Shown in pieces: positions 54,422 to 64,000 of a stretch of 64,000 bases of DNA. Position numbers and translations under genes: made by a program. How positions within the stretch are numbered: the stretch's first letter is position 1; the number at the start of each line of letters is the position of its first letter. Source of the DNA: Corynebacterium matruchotii. GTDB taxonomy: Bacteria > Actinomycetota > Actinomycetes > Mycobacteriales > Mycobacteriaceae. The DNA is taken from positions 1,860,001 to 1,924,000 of the forward strand of contig NZ_CP050134.2 in NCBI RefSeq assembly GCF_011612265.2, written 5' to 3'. Under the pieces are notes generated by a model that was not told the origin of the DNA, did no database searches, and saw only the letters and a program-made list of their open reading frames with translations.

Positions 54422-55714
54422 TCAGTCGCGCTCGGAACGGGGAATGACCACACGGTGAGTTTCACCAGTGTAAATCTGCCGCGGCCGATTAATCTTCGTC
54501 GTGGTCGCCAACTGCTCCCGATATTGGGCAATCCACCCGGGCAGCCGCCCAATAGCAAACAGCACCGTAAAGAAATCCGTGGGGAAACCCATGGCCCGGT
54601 AGATCAAACCGGTGTAGAAATCCACATTTGGGTACAGCTTCCGGGAGATGAAGTACTCATCATGAAGCGCAATCTCCTCCAGCTTCATGGCCAAATCCAG
54701 CAAGTGGTCGCCACCCAAATGGTTCAGGATCTGGTGAGCAGTCTCCTTCACGATTGCGGCCCGTGGATCATAATTCTTGTACACACGGTGGCCGAAGCCC
54801 ATGAGCCGCACACCCTTTTCCTTATTCTTCACCCGGTTCATGAAGTCGGTGGCATCACCACCGTTTGCGGCAATTTTCTCCAGCATCTCCAACACCGCCT
54901 GGTTCGCCCCACCATGCAGCGGGCCCGACAACGCATTAATACCACCAGCAACGGCCACGAACATATTCGCCTGAGCGGAAGCAATCATGCGCACCGTCGA
55001 CGTGGAACAGTTCTGCTCATGGTCGGCGTGCAAAATAAGCAACTTGTCCAGGGCTTTCGACACCACCGGATCCACCTCGTAAGGCTCGGTAGGATAGCCG
55101 AACATCATGCGCAGGAAATTCTTCCGAGCATTGAGCGAGTTATCGGGATACATGTACGGTGCACCCTTCGACGCCCGGTAAGCATAGGCGGCGAGCATCG
55201 GTACCTTCGCTAAAAGCCGCACCGACGCCTTATCCAATTGCGCCTCATCCAACGGGTCCAGCTGATCCTGGTAATAGGTAGAAAGAATATTCACCGACGA
55301 CGCCAACACCGACATGGGGTGGGCATTTCGTGGAAAAATCTTAAACTGCGCCTTGAAATCCTCATCCAACAATGTGTGATGACGAATTTCACTATTAAAA
55401 TGCTCCAACTCCTGCTGATTCGGCAGCTTCCCCTTAATCAGCAGATAGCACACTTCATTGAACGTGGCATTCTGTGCCAAATCCGCAATATCGTAACCAC
55501 GGTGCCGAAGAATGCCCTGCTCACCATCAATATAAGTGATCTTCGACTCCGTAGAACCGGTGGAAACATAGCCCGGGTCGAAAGAAACAAGATTGGTTTC
55601 GGCCAACATGTTTCCCAACACCACACCACTATAGCCCTCGGTGGACCTAATGATGTCCATCTCATACTCGCCGCCAGGATAATGCAGCACGGCCTTCTCG
55701 TTATTGGCAGTCAT
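54422..55714 (-). CDS. gltA: citrate synthase
   Basis: A 430-residue type II citrate synthase. Catalytic regions are ILHADHEQNCSTSTVRM and GPLHGGANQAVLEML (first His), MGFGHRVYKNYDPRA (second His) and VDFYTGLIYRAMGFP (Asp). It condenses oxaloacetate and acetyl-CoA at entry to the TCA cycle. A good AAAGGGA ribosome-binding site precedes ATG 55714. A long 618-bp upstream region shared with serC suggests complex control, in line with C. glutamicum gltA. Confidence 0.97.
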   Translation of the reverse strand: MTANNEKAVLHYPGGEYEMDIIRSTEGYSGVVLGNMLAETNLVSFDPGYVSTGSTESKITYIDGEQGILRHRGYDIADLAQNATFNEVCYLLIKGKLPNQQELEHFNSEIRHHTLLDEDFKAQFKIFPRNAHPMSVLASSVNILSTYYQDQLDPLDEAQLDKASVRLLAKVPMLAAYAYRASKGAPYMYPDNSLNARKNFLRMMFGYPTEPYEVDPVVSKALDKLLILHADHEQNCSTSTVRMIASAQANMFVAVAGGINALSGPLHGGANQAVLEMLEKIAANGGDATDFMNRVKNKEKGVRLMGFGHRVYKNYDPRAAIVKETAHQILNHLGGDHLLDLAMKLEEIALHDEYFISRKLYPNVDFYTGLIYRAMGFPTDFFTVLFAIGRLPGWIAQYREQLATTTKINRPRQIYTGETHRVVIPRSERD

Positions 55715-57469
<1,755 letters not shown>

Positions 57470-57680
57470 CGAAATTTCTCCCTGGAATTATGCCCACCAT
57501 GCAACTAAAAAGTTTAACTTTAAAGTAGCACTTTAGAGATAGGTTTTATATTTAACCGCATGGAGTCGGGTTTTTAAACCAACGTAGGCATGGTTGTGAG
57601 TTAAGGTAGGTACGAAAGTATCTGCGCATCTTCTGTCGTATTTTGTTCATAATCTTCATTGCATAAGGAGCTGGTGTCAT

Positions 57681-58775
57681 ATGAAGGAGCTCTTCCTGAT
57701 CTCCGCCGAATCCACCAAGGAATCCTTGGTGTTACGCACTGAGGATGATGAACAATATTTCCTCGTCGTCACCGACGAGTTACGCACTGCACTGGTGGGC
57801 GAATCGACACCATCGACCGACGGCACCGAAGCCAATCAGGAAACAGCAGATGCCACCAGCTCCGCAATCAGCTATCTTGCTCCCCTCCACCTCGCGGCCT
57901 CGGCCCGCGCAGGCACGGACAAGGAGGCAGATAGCGACACTGACAATGCCAAAGATGACACCGACGCCACCACGCAATCGGATTCAAAAAAATCCGCCAC
58001 CTCTTCGCCCATCACCGCGGTTTATTCCTCCAGTATGAACCGCGCCGCCACAGCGAGAGACGCCAAGCTCAGCAAGCTCGACCCCCGACTGTCGGCACCG
58101 CTGAAGATGACGCCCCGGGAGATCCAAAGCCGGATCCGTGGTGGGGCCAGTGTTGCCGAAATCGCCGCGGCGAATGATGTTCCCGAATCCCGGATCGAAA
58201 GCTACGCCCACCCGGTGCTGCTAGAGCGTTCCCAAAAGGCAGAAATGGCCAAACGCGCCCATCCGGTTCGTGATGATGGCCCGGCGCGGCTCACGCTGTG
58301 GGAAATCCTCGACACGGTTTTTACCGCCCGTGGCCTCGACGTTCGTAACTCCACCTGGGACTCTTACCGGGACACCACCGGCCAATGGGTGGTGACCGTC
58401 AGCTGGACGTCAGGGGCTGCGGAACACGTGGCTGAATGGTCGTACCACCAACAGGGTATGACAAGCGCTACCGCGGTGGCACGCAATGGTTTGGCGGCCA
58501 GCCTCATTGACCCAGATTTTGTGCCGCCGGTTCGTAACCTGTCGGCCATTACCTCCCCCATTCCGGTTGTCACCGATGATATGATCGACGACCCCCAAAA
58601 GGTGCAGCAGATTTCTGCACAGCAGCAACCGGTGGTGAGTGAAGAAACCACAGGTGAAGCCATTCATGATTCCCCGCAAACCGCCCAAGCTCGACGGCGT
58701 CGTAAAGCGGTAACACCGCACTGGGAAGACGTATTGCTAGGGGTACGCAGCAACGCGAAACGCCCACGTAAGTAG
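57681..58775 (+). CDS. sepH: septation protein SepH (DUF3071)
   Basis: A 364-residue protein starting MKELFLISAESTKESLVLR with a strong AAGGAG site. The conserved N-terminal part (1-35) is separated from the helix-turn-helix-like core (around 135-180; MTPREIQSRIRGGASVAEIA) by a low-complexity Asp/Ala/Thr linker of about 75 residues. A further conserved domain follows (around 205-280; LTLWEILDTVFTARGLDVRN). The C-terminus is basic and Gln-rich. SepH binds FtsZ and promotes division in actinobacteria. A terminator follows. Confidence 0.9.
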   Translation: MKELFLISAESTKESLVLRTEDDEQYFLVVTDELRTALVGESTPSTDGTEANQETADATSSAISYLAPLHLAASARAGTDKEADSDTDNAKDDTDATTQSDSKKSATSSPITAVYSSSMNRAATARDAKLSKLDPRLSAPLKMTPREIQSRIRGGASVAEIAAANDVPESRIESYAHPVLLERSQKAEMAKRAHPVRDDGPARLTLWEILDTVFTARGLDVRNSTWDSYRDTTGQWVVTVSWTSGAAEHVAEWSYHQQGMTSATAVARNGLAASLIDPDFVPPVRNLSAITSPIPVVTDDMIDDPQKVQQISAQQQPVVSEETTGEAIHDSPQTAQARRRRKAVTPHWEDVLLGVRSNAKRPRK

Positions 58776-58799
58776 GATGTTTTTATCACTTTTATCGTC

Positions 58800-58826
58800 G
58801 GGGAGTTAACTTCCCTTTTTGTTTTT
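58800..58826 (+). terminator. sepH terminator
   Basis: GGGGAG and CTTCCC form a 6-bp stem (one wobble) around TTAA, followed by TTTTTGTTTTT. Confidence 0.75.
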
Positions 58827-58885
58827 ACTAAGGTCTTAACCACAGCAATACTTGCTACTGTCTGCGTAGAAAAAGGATAGATGCA

Positions 58886-60712
58886 GTGGATCATTCATCC
58901 CACGACACGGTAATCACCCTGTGGTTTGTCACCGCCACCCACCCGGAAAAGGTGATAGCAACCATGCCACGGGCCGACCGGGGTTTCGGACGTAAGCTAC
59001 TCTCGCAGCTCAATCCGCGGTGGCCAATCACTCCCATTGGGCAGTTCGCACTCAACCGCTCTGCTCAGCCTTCGCGTTCAGAATTTTATATTGCCGGTTT
59101 TCCGGGACTATCCATTATCCAAACGGTCGTGGATGATTTCACCATGATCTCCGGTATTGACCATGCCCTACGAACCGCTATCCCGGCCGAAAACGTGTAT
59201 GTTATTGCCACTAATGCAGGCACAAGTTATGGGGCGTTTGCGCACTGGTCGCACGGAAATCTCAAGCGAGCATTTGCCGCGGTCAACGAAAAAGTGTACG
59301 AAGACTTAGGCCTTGTGGAAACATTCGAAAGCTCCTATTGGGCGGGCTATCACACCACCGAAACATCCGGTCTCACGCTTCCATTCAGCCCCATCGATTT
59401 GGCCCTCCATGCCCAACGCTCCTGGCTTGGCTTCGACATGGCTACCTGCCCAGACATCAATATAGTTGCCTACGCTGTGGATGGCCGCCCCGAACCGAAA
59501 ATCACCTACCGGCAGCCCATCGACGCTAGACCGCTCACGGAGCGCACCACCACAAAACTCAGCTTGGGCTCCACTAGAAGCACTGGCGAGTTTGACGACT
59601 ATGAACTTCCCGACGAATTTGACGATGTCGACGGCGCCGGCACCAAATACGCGGAGGAAGCAGTCGCGCTCACCAAAAAATCGGTAACCAAAACCAAAGG
59701 CTTTGCGGCCCGATTCCGGGAGCGCCTGGCCGGCATAGGCCACGGCCTGAAGGAGCGGCTACGACACACTGACCGACCAAGCTCAAAGTCGAAGAAACCG
59801 GCCGCGCTCCCCCCTGCCGGAACCGCGAAGCCCGCAGCAACAAAGGAAGCCACTAAAGACAAGAAGAAGGCAGATCACACCAACGCTAAGACGGCCAAGA
59901 CAGCGAAGACCGCGGCGAAGGCAACAGAAAGCAGTTCTACGAAGCAATCCACCCCGAAGGCTGTCAGCACCAAATCCATCGGTACAACCGATGCGATTGG
60001 AACCGATGCCATCACCAGCAAAACAACGGCTTCACAGGACGCCACACAGAGCAAAGACCAACAAAGCGCAGCAACGACAACGGCTCAACCGGCTACAACG
60101 GCAGCTACGAAAAAGCCATCCGACACTACCGAAACTATTGACTCTCAGGCAGTCAAGGCCGGCGTGAAGAAAGCGCAAACCACAGCCAGCACAAGCAAGC
60201 CGGCAGACAAGCCGAAGGAAGCAGCGGCACAAAAAACAGAGGACGTTGACGGCAAACCAACCGCCACGGCCACCGCCAAACCGACCACGGCGAAGACTAG
60301 CGCTGCCGCCACTGATTCGGCGAAGCCAAAGGCAACGAAGGCACCCGCCAAAACCACTGCTAAGGCGGCCAAAGCCACAAAGACCGCAGTAAAGGCAACC
60401 AAAGCGGTCAAGAAAACCACCGCAAAGGCAGTCAAACGGACTACCAAGGCCACGGCCAAGGCAACGACAAAAGCCCCCGAAACTGCGGCTTTCCCCTCCA
60501 GTGAATCGGCGACAGCTCCGAAAGCGACTTCGAAAGCGGGGATAAAAGTGCCGGCTAAGCGTACCGGAAGCACCGAAAATGCTAAGGACTCAGCCCCCGC
60601 GGAAAACCCCGAAACCAAGGCGTTTCCTGCCAAAACCTCCCCTGCGAAGGAGACCCCACAGAAGAAGCGCCGCACGCTCGGAACCCGCACCACCCGAAGC
60701 AAGAAAAGCTAG
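58886..60712 (+). CDS. DUF6928-type protein with long Lys/Ala/Thr histone-like tail
   Basis: A 608-residue protein starting at GTG after AAAAGGA. The N-terminal globular domain (1 to about 215) belongs to the family I know as DUF6928 (LWFVTATHPEKVI, FGRKLLSQLNPRWPITPIG, AYAVDGRPEPKITYRQP). After an acidic segment (around 230-250) comes a basic stretch, then roughly 330 residues almost entirely Lys, Ala, Thr, Ser and Pro, with runs such as TAKAAKATKTAVKATKAV, resembling histone H1 or the HupB tail. Such tails bind DNA. It follows sepH. Function unknown; nucleoid association is inference. Confidence 0.8.
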   Translation: MDHSSHDTVITLWFVTATHPEKVIATMPRADRGFGRKLLSQLNPRWPITPIGQFALNRSAQPSRSEFYIAGFPGLSIIQTVVDDFTMISGIDHALRTAIPAENVYVIATNAGTSYGAFAHWSHGNLKRAFAAVNEKVYEDLGLVETFESSYWAGYHTTETSGLTLPFSPIDLALHAQRSWLGFDMATCPDINIVAYAVDGRPEPKITYRQPIDARPLTERTTTKLSLGSTRSTGEFDDYELPDEFDDVDGAGTKYAEEAVALTKKSVTKTKGFAARFRERLAGIGHGLKERLRHTDRPSSKSKKPAALPPAGTAKPAATKEATKDKKKADHTNAKTAKTAKTAAKATESSSTKQSTPKAVSTKSIGTTDAIGTDAITSKTTASQDATQSKDQQSAATTTAQPATTAATKKPSDTTETIDSQAVKAGVKKAQTTASTSKPADKPKEAAAQKTEDVDGKPTATATAKPTTAKTSAAATDSAKPKATKAPAKTTAKAAKATKTAVKATKAVKKTTAKAVKRTTKATAKATTKAPETAAFPSSESATAPKATSKAGIKVPAKRTGSTENAKDSAPAENPETKAFPAKTSPAKETPQKKRRTLGTRTTRSKKS

Positions 60713-60724
60713 GAAACCATAGCG

Positions 60725-61582
60725 CTATTCACCATGGGGCATGCGGCCTCGCTGTCGCTCATAGAGTGCAATGGCGGCGGCGGTGGCCACGTTCAGCGAG
60801 TCCGTGCCAGCAGACATGGGAATGCGTGCCCGAATATCTGTTCGGCGCATGGTTCGTTCGGTCAATCCAGGCCCCTCTGCCCCCACCAGCAGCGCAATCT
60901 TCTCATATGGCACACCATTGCCATCGTATAATGCCTGATCTAATGGGACCGCATCTTCGTGAGGGGTCAGTGATACTAACTGAAATCCAGATTCTTTCAG
61001 CTGGTCTAAGCCATAATGCCAGTTTGTGTGTTTTCCTTCAAAACTAGCATGGGGCAGGCGAAGTACATGTCCCATGGAGACCCGAACAGAGCGGCGATAT
61101 AGCGGATCAGCGCATCCATTACCAAATAGAATCGCATCAACCCCTAGCCCTGCGGCATTACGGAATATCGAACCTATGTTCTCATGGTCGCCGACTCCTT
61201 CTAGCACCACCACGGTGGTGGCAGTCTTGATGACTTCACTGAGGCCGAGTTCCGGTGCCCGATTCGCCGCGGCCAACAGGCCACGATGCATATCGTAACC
61301 TGCGACCTGAGCCAGGGTTTCCCGATCGAGTGAATATGTGTCAATGCCCGCCGCAAGATCGGCGATATGCGGCTGGGAAAGGAATTTGTCCAGCTTTGCT
61401 GGAAACCCCACCAGGGTGCGCACCGGGTATCGAGAGGCAAGTAATCGTTCAACAATTAAAGGACCTTCTGCGATCACTAGTCCTTTGCCGCCGGGAAGAT
61501 CTGGCCGATTATCGGAGTGTTTCAGGTCACGAAAGTCGTCGAGCCGAGGATCGGTGGGATCTGATATGTGGGTGATAATCAT
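60725..61582 (-). CDS. SpoU/TrmH-family RNA 2'-O-methyltransferase
   Basis: A 285-residue protein. The N-terminal substrate-binding part includes GLVIAEGPLIVERLLAS. The SPOUT knot has VVLEGVGDHENIGSIFRNAA (motif 1), IALLVGAEGPGLTERTM (motif 2) and RIPMSAGTDSLNVATAAAIA (motif 3). It methylates ribose in rRNA or tRNA; the position cannot be told. It is convergent with the DUF6928 gene (12-bp gap). Confidence 0.92.
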   Translation of the reverse strand: MIITHISDPTDPRLDDFRDLKHSDNRPDLPGGKGLVIAEGPLIVERLLASRYPVRTLVGFPAKLDKFLSQPHIADLAAGIDTYSLDRETLAQVAGYDMHRGLLAAANRAPELGLSEVIKTATTVVVLEGVGDHENIGSIFRNAAGLGVDAILFGNGCADPLYRRSVRVSMGHVLRLPHASFEGKHTNWHYGLDQLKESGFQLVSLTPHEDAVPLDQALYDGNGVPYEKIALLVGAEGPGLTERTMRRTDIRARIPMSAGTDSLNVATAAAIALYERQRGRMPHGE

Positions 61583-61958
61583 GGTGTTTAAGCGTATGCG
61601 ATGGTCCCCGGCATTGTGAATATTGATTGCTGCTTGGCTGCTGCTTGGTTATTACCAACCATTGCCAGAGATATCAGCAGCCTTGTAATTCGAGTAAGAC
61701 ATGCCAGCAGGTGTCTTATGACGGTCCATGCCGCACCATCGTCGGTCTTTTTTGGCGAGGGAGCTATGGCCTGAGCTCTTCCTCGGAAAGGGAGCTTTGC
61801 TGCCCTCCGAAGCCATAACCACTGTCTTCAGCTACTGGCTGCTGTCTTGCCAAGATGGGCATCGCTGCGGGGTATCGCTAGTGATAAACCAGAACAAACA
61901 CGCCACGAGCACGAATCAGGCAAGAACTACGAGCGCCAAGCCCCCTGCTGGCTTACGC

Positions 61959-62021
61959 AAAGCTCCACTTCCGCGCGTCATCGTAGCGTCCGGCTAGACG
62001 TTGAGTTAAAAGTGGAGCTTT
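61959..62021. repeat. 63-bp inverted-repeat element, copy 1
   Basis: Arms AAAGCTCCACTT (61959-61970) and AAGTGGAGCTTT (62010-62021) are perfect reverse complements with a 39-nt spacer beginning CCGC. Confidence 0.85.
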
Positions 62022-62126
62022 CGAAAACCACCAGTATGGTCTTCTGACCTCAGCCCGCCATATCCAACCCTTTTCCGTACGGGTTCCCGGCCTAGATTCC
62101 AATTTCCGGGAGAACCATGAATTGGC

Positions 62127-62189
62127 AAAGCTCCACTTCCGCACCCACCACTCCCCTAGCCTCATGTCCTAATCCAGAAGTGGAGCTTT
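62127..62189. repeat. 63-bp inverted-repeat element, copy 2
   Basis: The same 12-bp arms (62127-62138 and 62178-62189) with again a 39-nt spacer starting CCGC; the remaining spacer sequence differs from copy 1. Confidence 0.85.
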
Positions 62190-62428
62190 CCGCTCATCCC
62201 ACCATGCTCCCACGTCCATGTTCCCGAATCCCTAGGATTCGGAAGATGTGGAGACGCAGAAACCCCCAGCATCCATCTCACCGCATCCGTTTCGGGTTGT
62301 AGCGGGAAATTTGGAATAGGACTGGGGGTTCGTTCTGAAGCTATCCGACTATCTGTCCATCCACAAAGCTTTCCAAGGTTGCCCGTTAAAAAACCCAGCC
62401 GGACCGACCTGGAAAAGCCGGTAAATAG

Positions 62429-63889
62429 TTAGCTCACTGCATTGAGGAGGGGGTTAGCGGCAAAATACACCAGGAATAATGCCGAAAGCAGCCACATGAT
62501 CCAGTGCACTTCCTTGGCCTTCCCGGCAGCCACCTGCATGAGAACGTAGGAGATGAAGCCCACACCAATACCGTTAGCAATCGAATACGTAAACGGCATA
62601 ATCACAATGGTGAGGAACGCAGGCAACGCAATGTGGAACTGGGTGAAATCGATGTCACGGATTTGCCCCATCATGAGAGCCCCCACAACAACCAGCACCG
62701 GCGAAGCAGCCTCGATGGGAACAATCGAATACAGGGGGGTTAAGAACATTGCCAGGAGGAAAAGCAGGCCGGTCACCACATTGGCCAGGCCGGTGCGTGC
62801 GCCATCGGCAATACCCGCTGCGGAATCCACATACACCGTGTTCGAGGACGCACTGGCACCGCCGCCAACGATAGCACCAGCGCCTTCAACGATCAGGGCG
62901 GTCTTCAGGTTTGGCAGATTATCATTTTCGTCGGTGAGTCCGGCCTGCTTGCCGAGAGCGGTCATGGTGCCCATGGCGTCGAAAAAGTTCGCAAGAACCA
63001 GGGTGAACAGGATCAGAACCGCAGCCAGCACTCCAATGCGGCTAAAAGCCCCGAACAGGGAAACCCCACCCACGATCGACAGGTCTGGGATGCCACCAAT
63101 GCTGTCCGGGAGAGTGGGGACCGCCAGATTCCAGCCGGTGGGCACGGATTTGCCGTCCACCACGGAGGGCCCGGCGTGGGTGATTGCTTCCACGATCATG
63201 GCGATGATGGTGGTAACCACAATGCCGATAAACAGTCCGCCGCGAACCCGACGCGCAACGAGAATGCCGCAAATGACAAGACCGATGACAAACACGAAAG
63301 TGGGCCAGGAGGAAATGGAGCCCCCAGTGCCTAGTCCCACGGGAACAGTGGTGTGAGCGGAGTCGGGGATGCGTCGAACGAAACCGGCATCGACCAGACC
63401 GATCATTGCGATGAACATGCCAATGCCGACACCCATTGCGGCCTTGATTTCGCGGGGGATGGCGTTGAATACCGCCATGCGGAACCCGGAAAGCGCGAGG
63501 GCCACGATGATAACACCGTCGAGGACGACGAGCCCCATGGCCTCGGGCCAGGTGAGACCTTCGGTGGCAACGAGGGTGACTGCAACAAGGGTGTTGATGC
63601 CCAGGCCGGTGGCAATACCGAAGGGGTATTTGGCAATGGCGCCGAAGGCGATGGTCATAACGCCGGCGGCGAGGGCGGTGGCTGCTGCAACCTGGGGAAC
63701 ACCGAGGACGGTGCCGTTACTGTCGGCGCCGGTACCGAGGATGAGGGGGTTGAGGATGATGATGTAGGCCATTGCGAAGAATGTGACTACACCAGCGCGG
63801 ATCTCGGTGCTCACGGTGGAGCCGCGTTTGGAGATCTCGAAGTAGCGGTCGAGGGCACTTGGTGTGTCGACCGCAGTGGTTTTTGCCAT
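62429..63889 (-). CDS. NCS2-family purine permease (AzgA/GhxP type)
   Basis: A 486-residue transporter with about 12-14 membrane segments. It has TEIRAGVVTFFAMAYIIILN near the start, YPFGIATGLGINTLVAV, LVLANFFDAMGTMTALGKQA (the conserved acidic site) and GGGASASSNTVYVDSAAGIA. This is the AzgA-like branch for adenine, guanine or hypoxanthine uptake by proton symport. ATG 63889 follows AACAGGAGTAACC, a strong ribosome-binding site. Exact substrate is not readable. Confidence 0.92.
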   Translation of the reverse strand: MAKTTAVDTPSALDRYFEISKRGSTVSTEIRAGVVTFFAMAYIIILNPLILGTGADSNGTVLGVPQVAAATALAAGVMTIAFGAIAKYPFGIATGLGINTLVAVTLVATEGLTWPEAMGLVVLDGVIIVALALSGFRMAVFNAIPREIKAAMGVGIGMFIAMIGLVDAGFVRRIPDSAHTTVPVGLGTGGSISSWPTFVFVIGLVICGILVARRVRGGLFIGIVVTTIIAMIVEAITHAGPSVVDGKSVPTGWNLAVPTLPDSIGGIPDLSIVGGVSLFGAFSRIGVLAAVLILFTLVLANFFDAMGTMTALGKQAGLTDENDNLPNLKTALIVEGAGAIVGGGASASSNTVYVDSAAGIADGARTGLANVVTGLLFLLAMFLTPLYSIVPIEAASPVLVVVGALMMGQIRDIDFTQFHIALPAFLTIVIMPFTYSIANGIGVGFISYVLMQVAAGKAKEVHWIMWLLSALFLVYFAANPLLNAVS

Positions 63890-64000
63890 GGTTACTCCTG
63901 TTTTTATGGTGGTGTTGTCAGCTATGTCAGCACAAAAGGAAAATATTGTCGTAGATATTTTTGCGTTTTAGTGGTATTGCGATGACACCTGACAACAAAT
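63890..64000 (-). promoter_or_regulatory. upstream region of the purine permease
   Basis: AT-rich leader on the minus strand; the ribosome-binding site AGGAG is clear. I saw no purine-riboswitch core within the part visible before the window ends. Confidence 0.35.

Larger units (their letters stand above)
61583..62428. other. intergenic region with two 63-bp inverted-repeat elements
   Basis: No convincing gene in about 850 bp; short open frames here have no family features or ribosome-binding sites. The main content is a pair of inverted-repeat elements described separately. A related sequence CGGAAAGGGAGCTTTGC lies at 61784-61800. Confidence 0.6.

Noticed and set aside
61627..62047. Short open frames between the SpoU methyltransferase and the purine permease
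   Set aside because: No ribosome-binding sites, atypical composition, and they run through the inverted-repeat elements.

Overview
This window is chromosomal DNA from a Corynebacterium. I infer this from gene content and order, not from a database search. It carries amtR, perM-purN-purH, uvrD with a divergent chorismate mutase, pgi, sepH, gltA-serC, mycoredoxin, echA6 beside a fused accD3, and an Excalibur protein. Many blocks follow the order I know from C. glutamicum (rpsR to rpmF next to a two-component pair; amtR to purH; cysQ, thyA, folA, mrx1; accD3 to gltA to serC) and from Mycobacterium tuberculosis (perM-purN-purH, uvrD1, chorismate mutase, pgi). Most genes are ordinary core genes.

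Layout. 1-1.3 kb: MprAB-like two-component system, kinase truncated by the window edge. 1.5-3.2 kb: six small zinc-independent ribosomal proteins, two leftward and four rightward. 3.4-6 kb: a nucleotidyltransferase-like protein, the nitrogen regulator AmtR and a CitE-like lyase. 6-9.1 kb: an AbrB, ABC-2 transporter and CPBP cassette. 9.1-13.2 kb: perM-purN-purH. 13.5-19.2 kb: an M23 peptidase, then a PadR, ABC, FtsX cassette behind an inverted-repeat operator. 19.2-27.6 kb: uvrD, chorismate mutase, gabD with a divergent TetR-NmrA pair, and pgi. 27.6-32.4 kb: a hairpin-rich intergenic stretch, an NAD-binding protein, two tandem BspA-like membrane-anchored paralogues and YccF. 32.4-41.9 kb: lhr-nei, cysQ, thyA-folA-mrx1, cobF. 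42.1-50.5 kb: tRNA-Arg(CCT), then mainly envelope or secreted proteins, including two that share a membrane module and an antiporter gene split by a frameshift. 50.4-57.5 kb: echA6, aldo/keto reductase, accD3, FKBP, gltA and serC. 57.7-64 kb: sepH, a DUF6928 protein with a histone-like Lys/Ala/Thr tail, a SpoU methyltransferase, a repeat-bearing gap and a purine permease.

How the genes work together. Groups with a clear shared task are translation under zinc limitation (ribosomal protein set), purine synthesis (purN, purH) with purine import (NCS2), thymidylate and folate (thyA, folA), central carbon (gltA, pgi), and DNA repair (uvrD, lhr, nei). Two regulator-ABC cassettes look like self-contained export or stress modules.

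Most interesting to me are the BspA-like pair with six conserved cysteines; the paired proteins sharing a WWFV-PG-RRW membrane module; the antiporter break lying exactly on a slippery heptamer; the two 63-bp inverted-repeat elements with identical 39-nt spacers near 62 kb; the chain of small hairpins near 27.9 kb; and the CPBP protein lacking part of its catalytic motif set. I see no CRISPR array, insertion sequence, prophage or rRNA operon.
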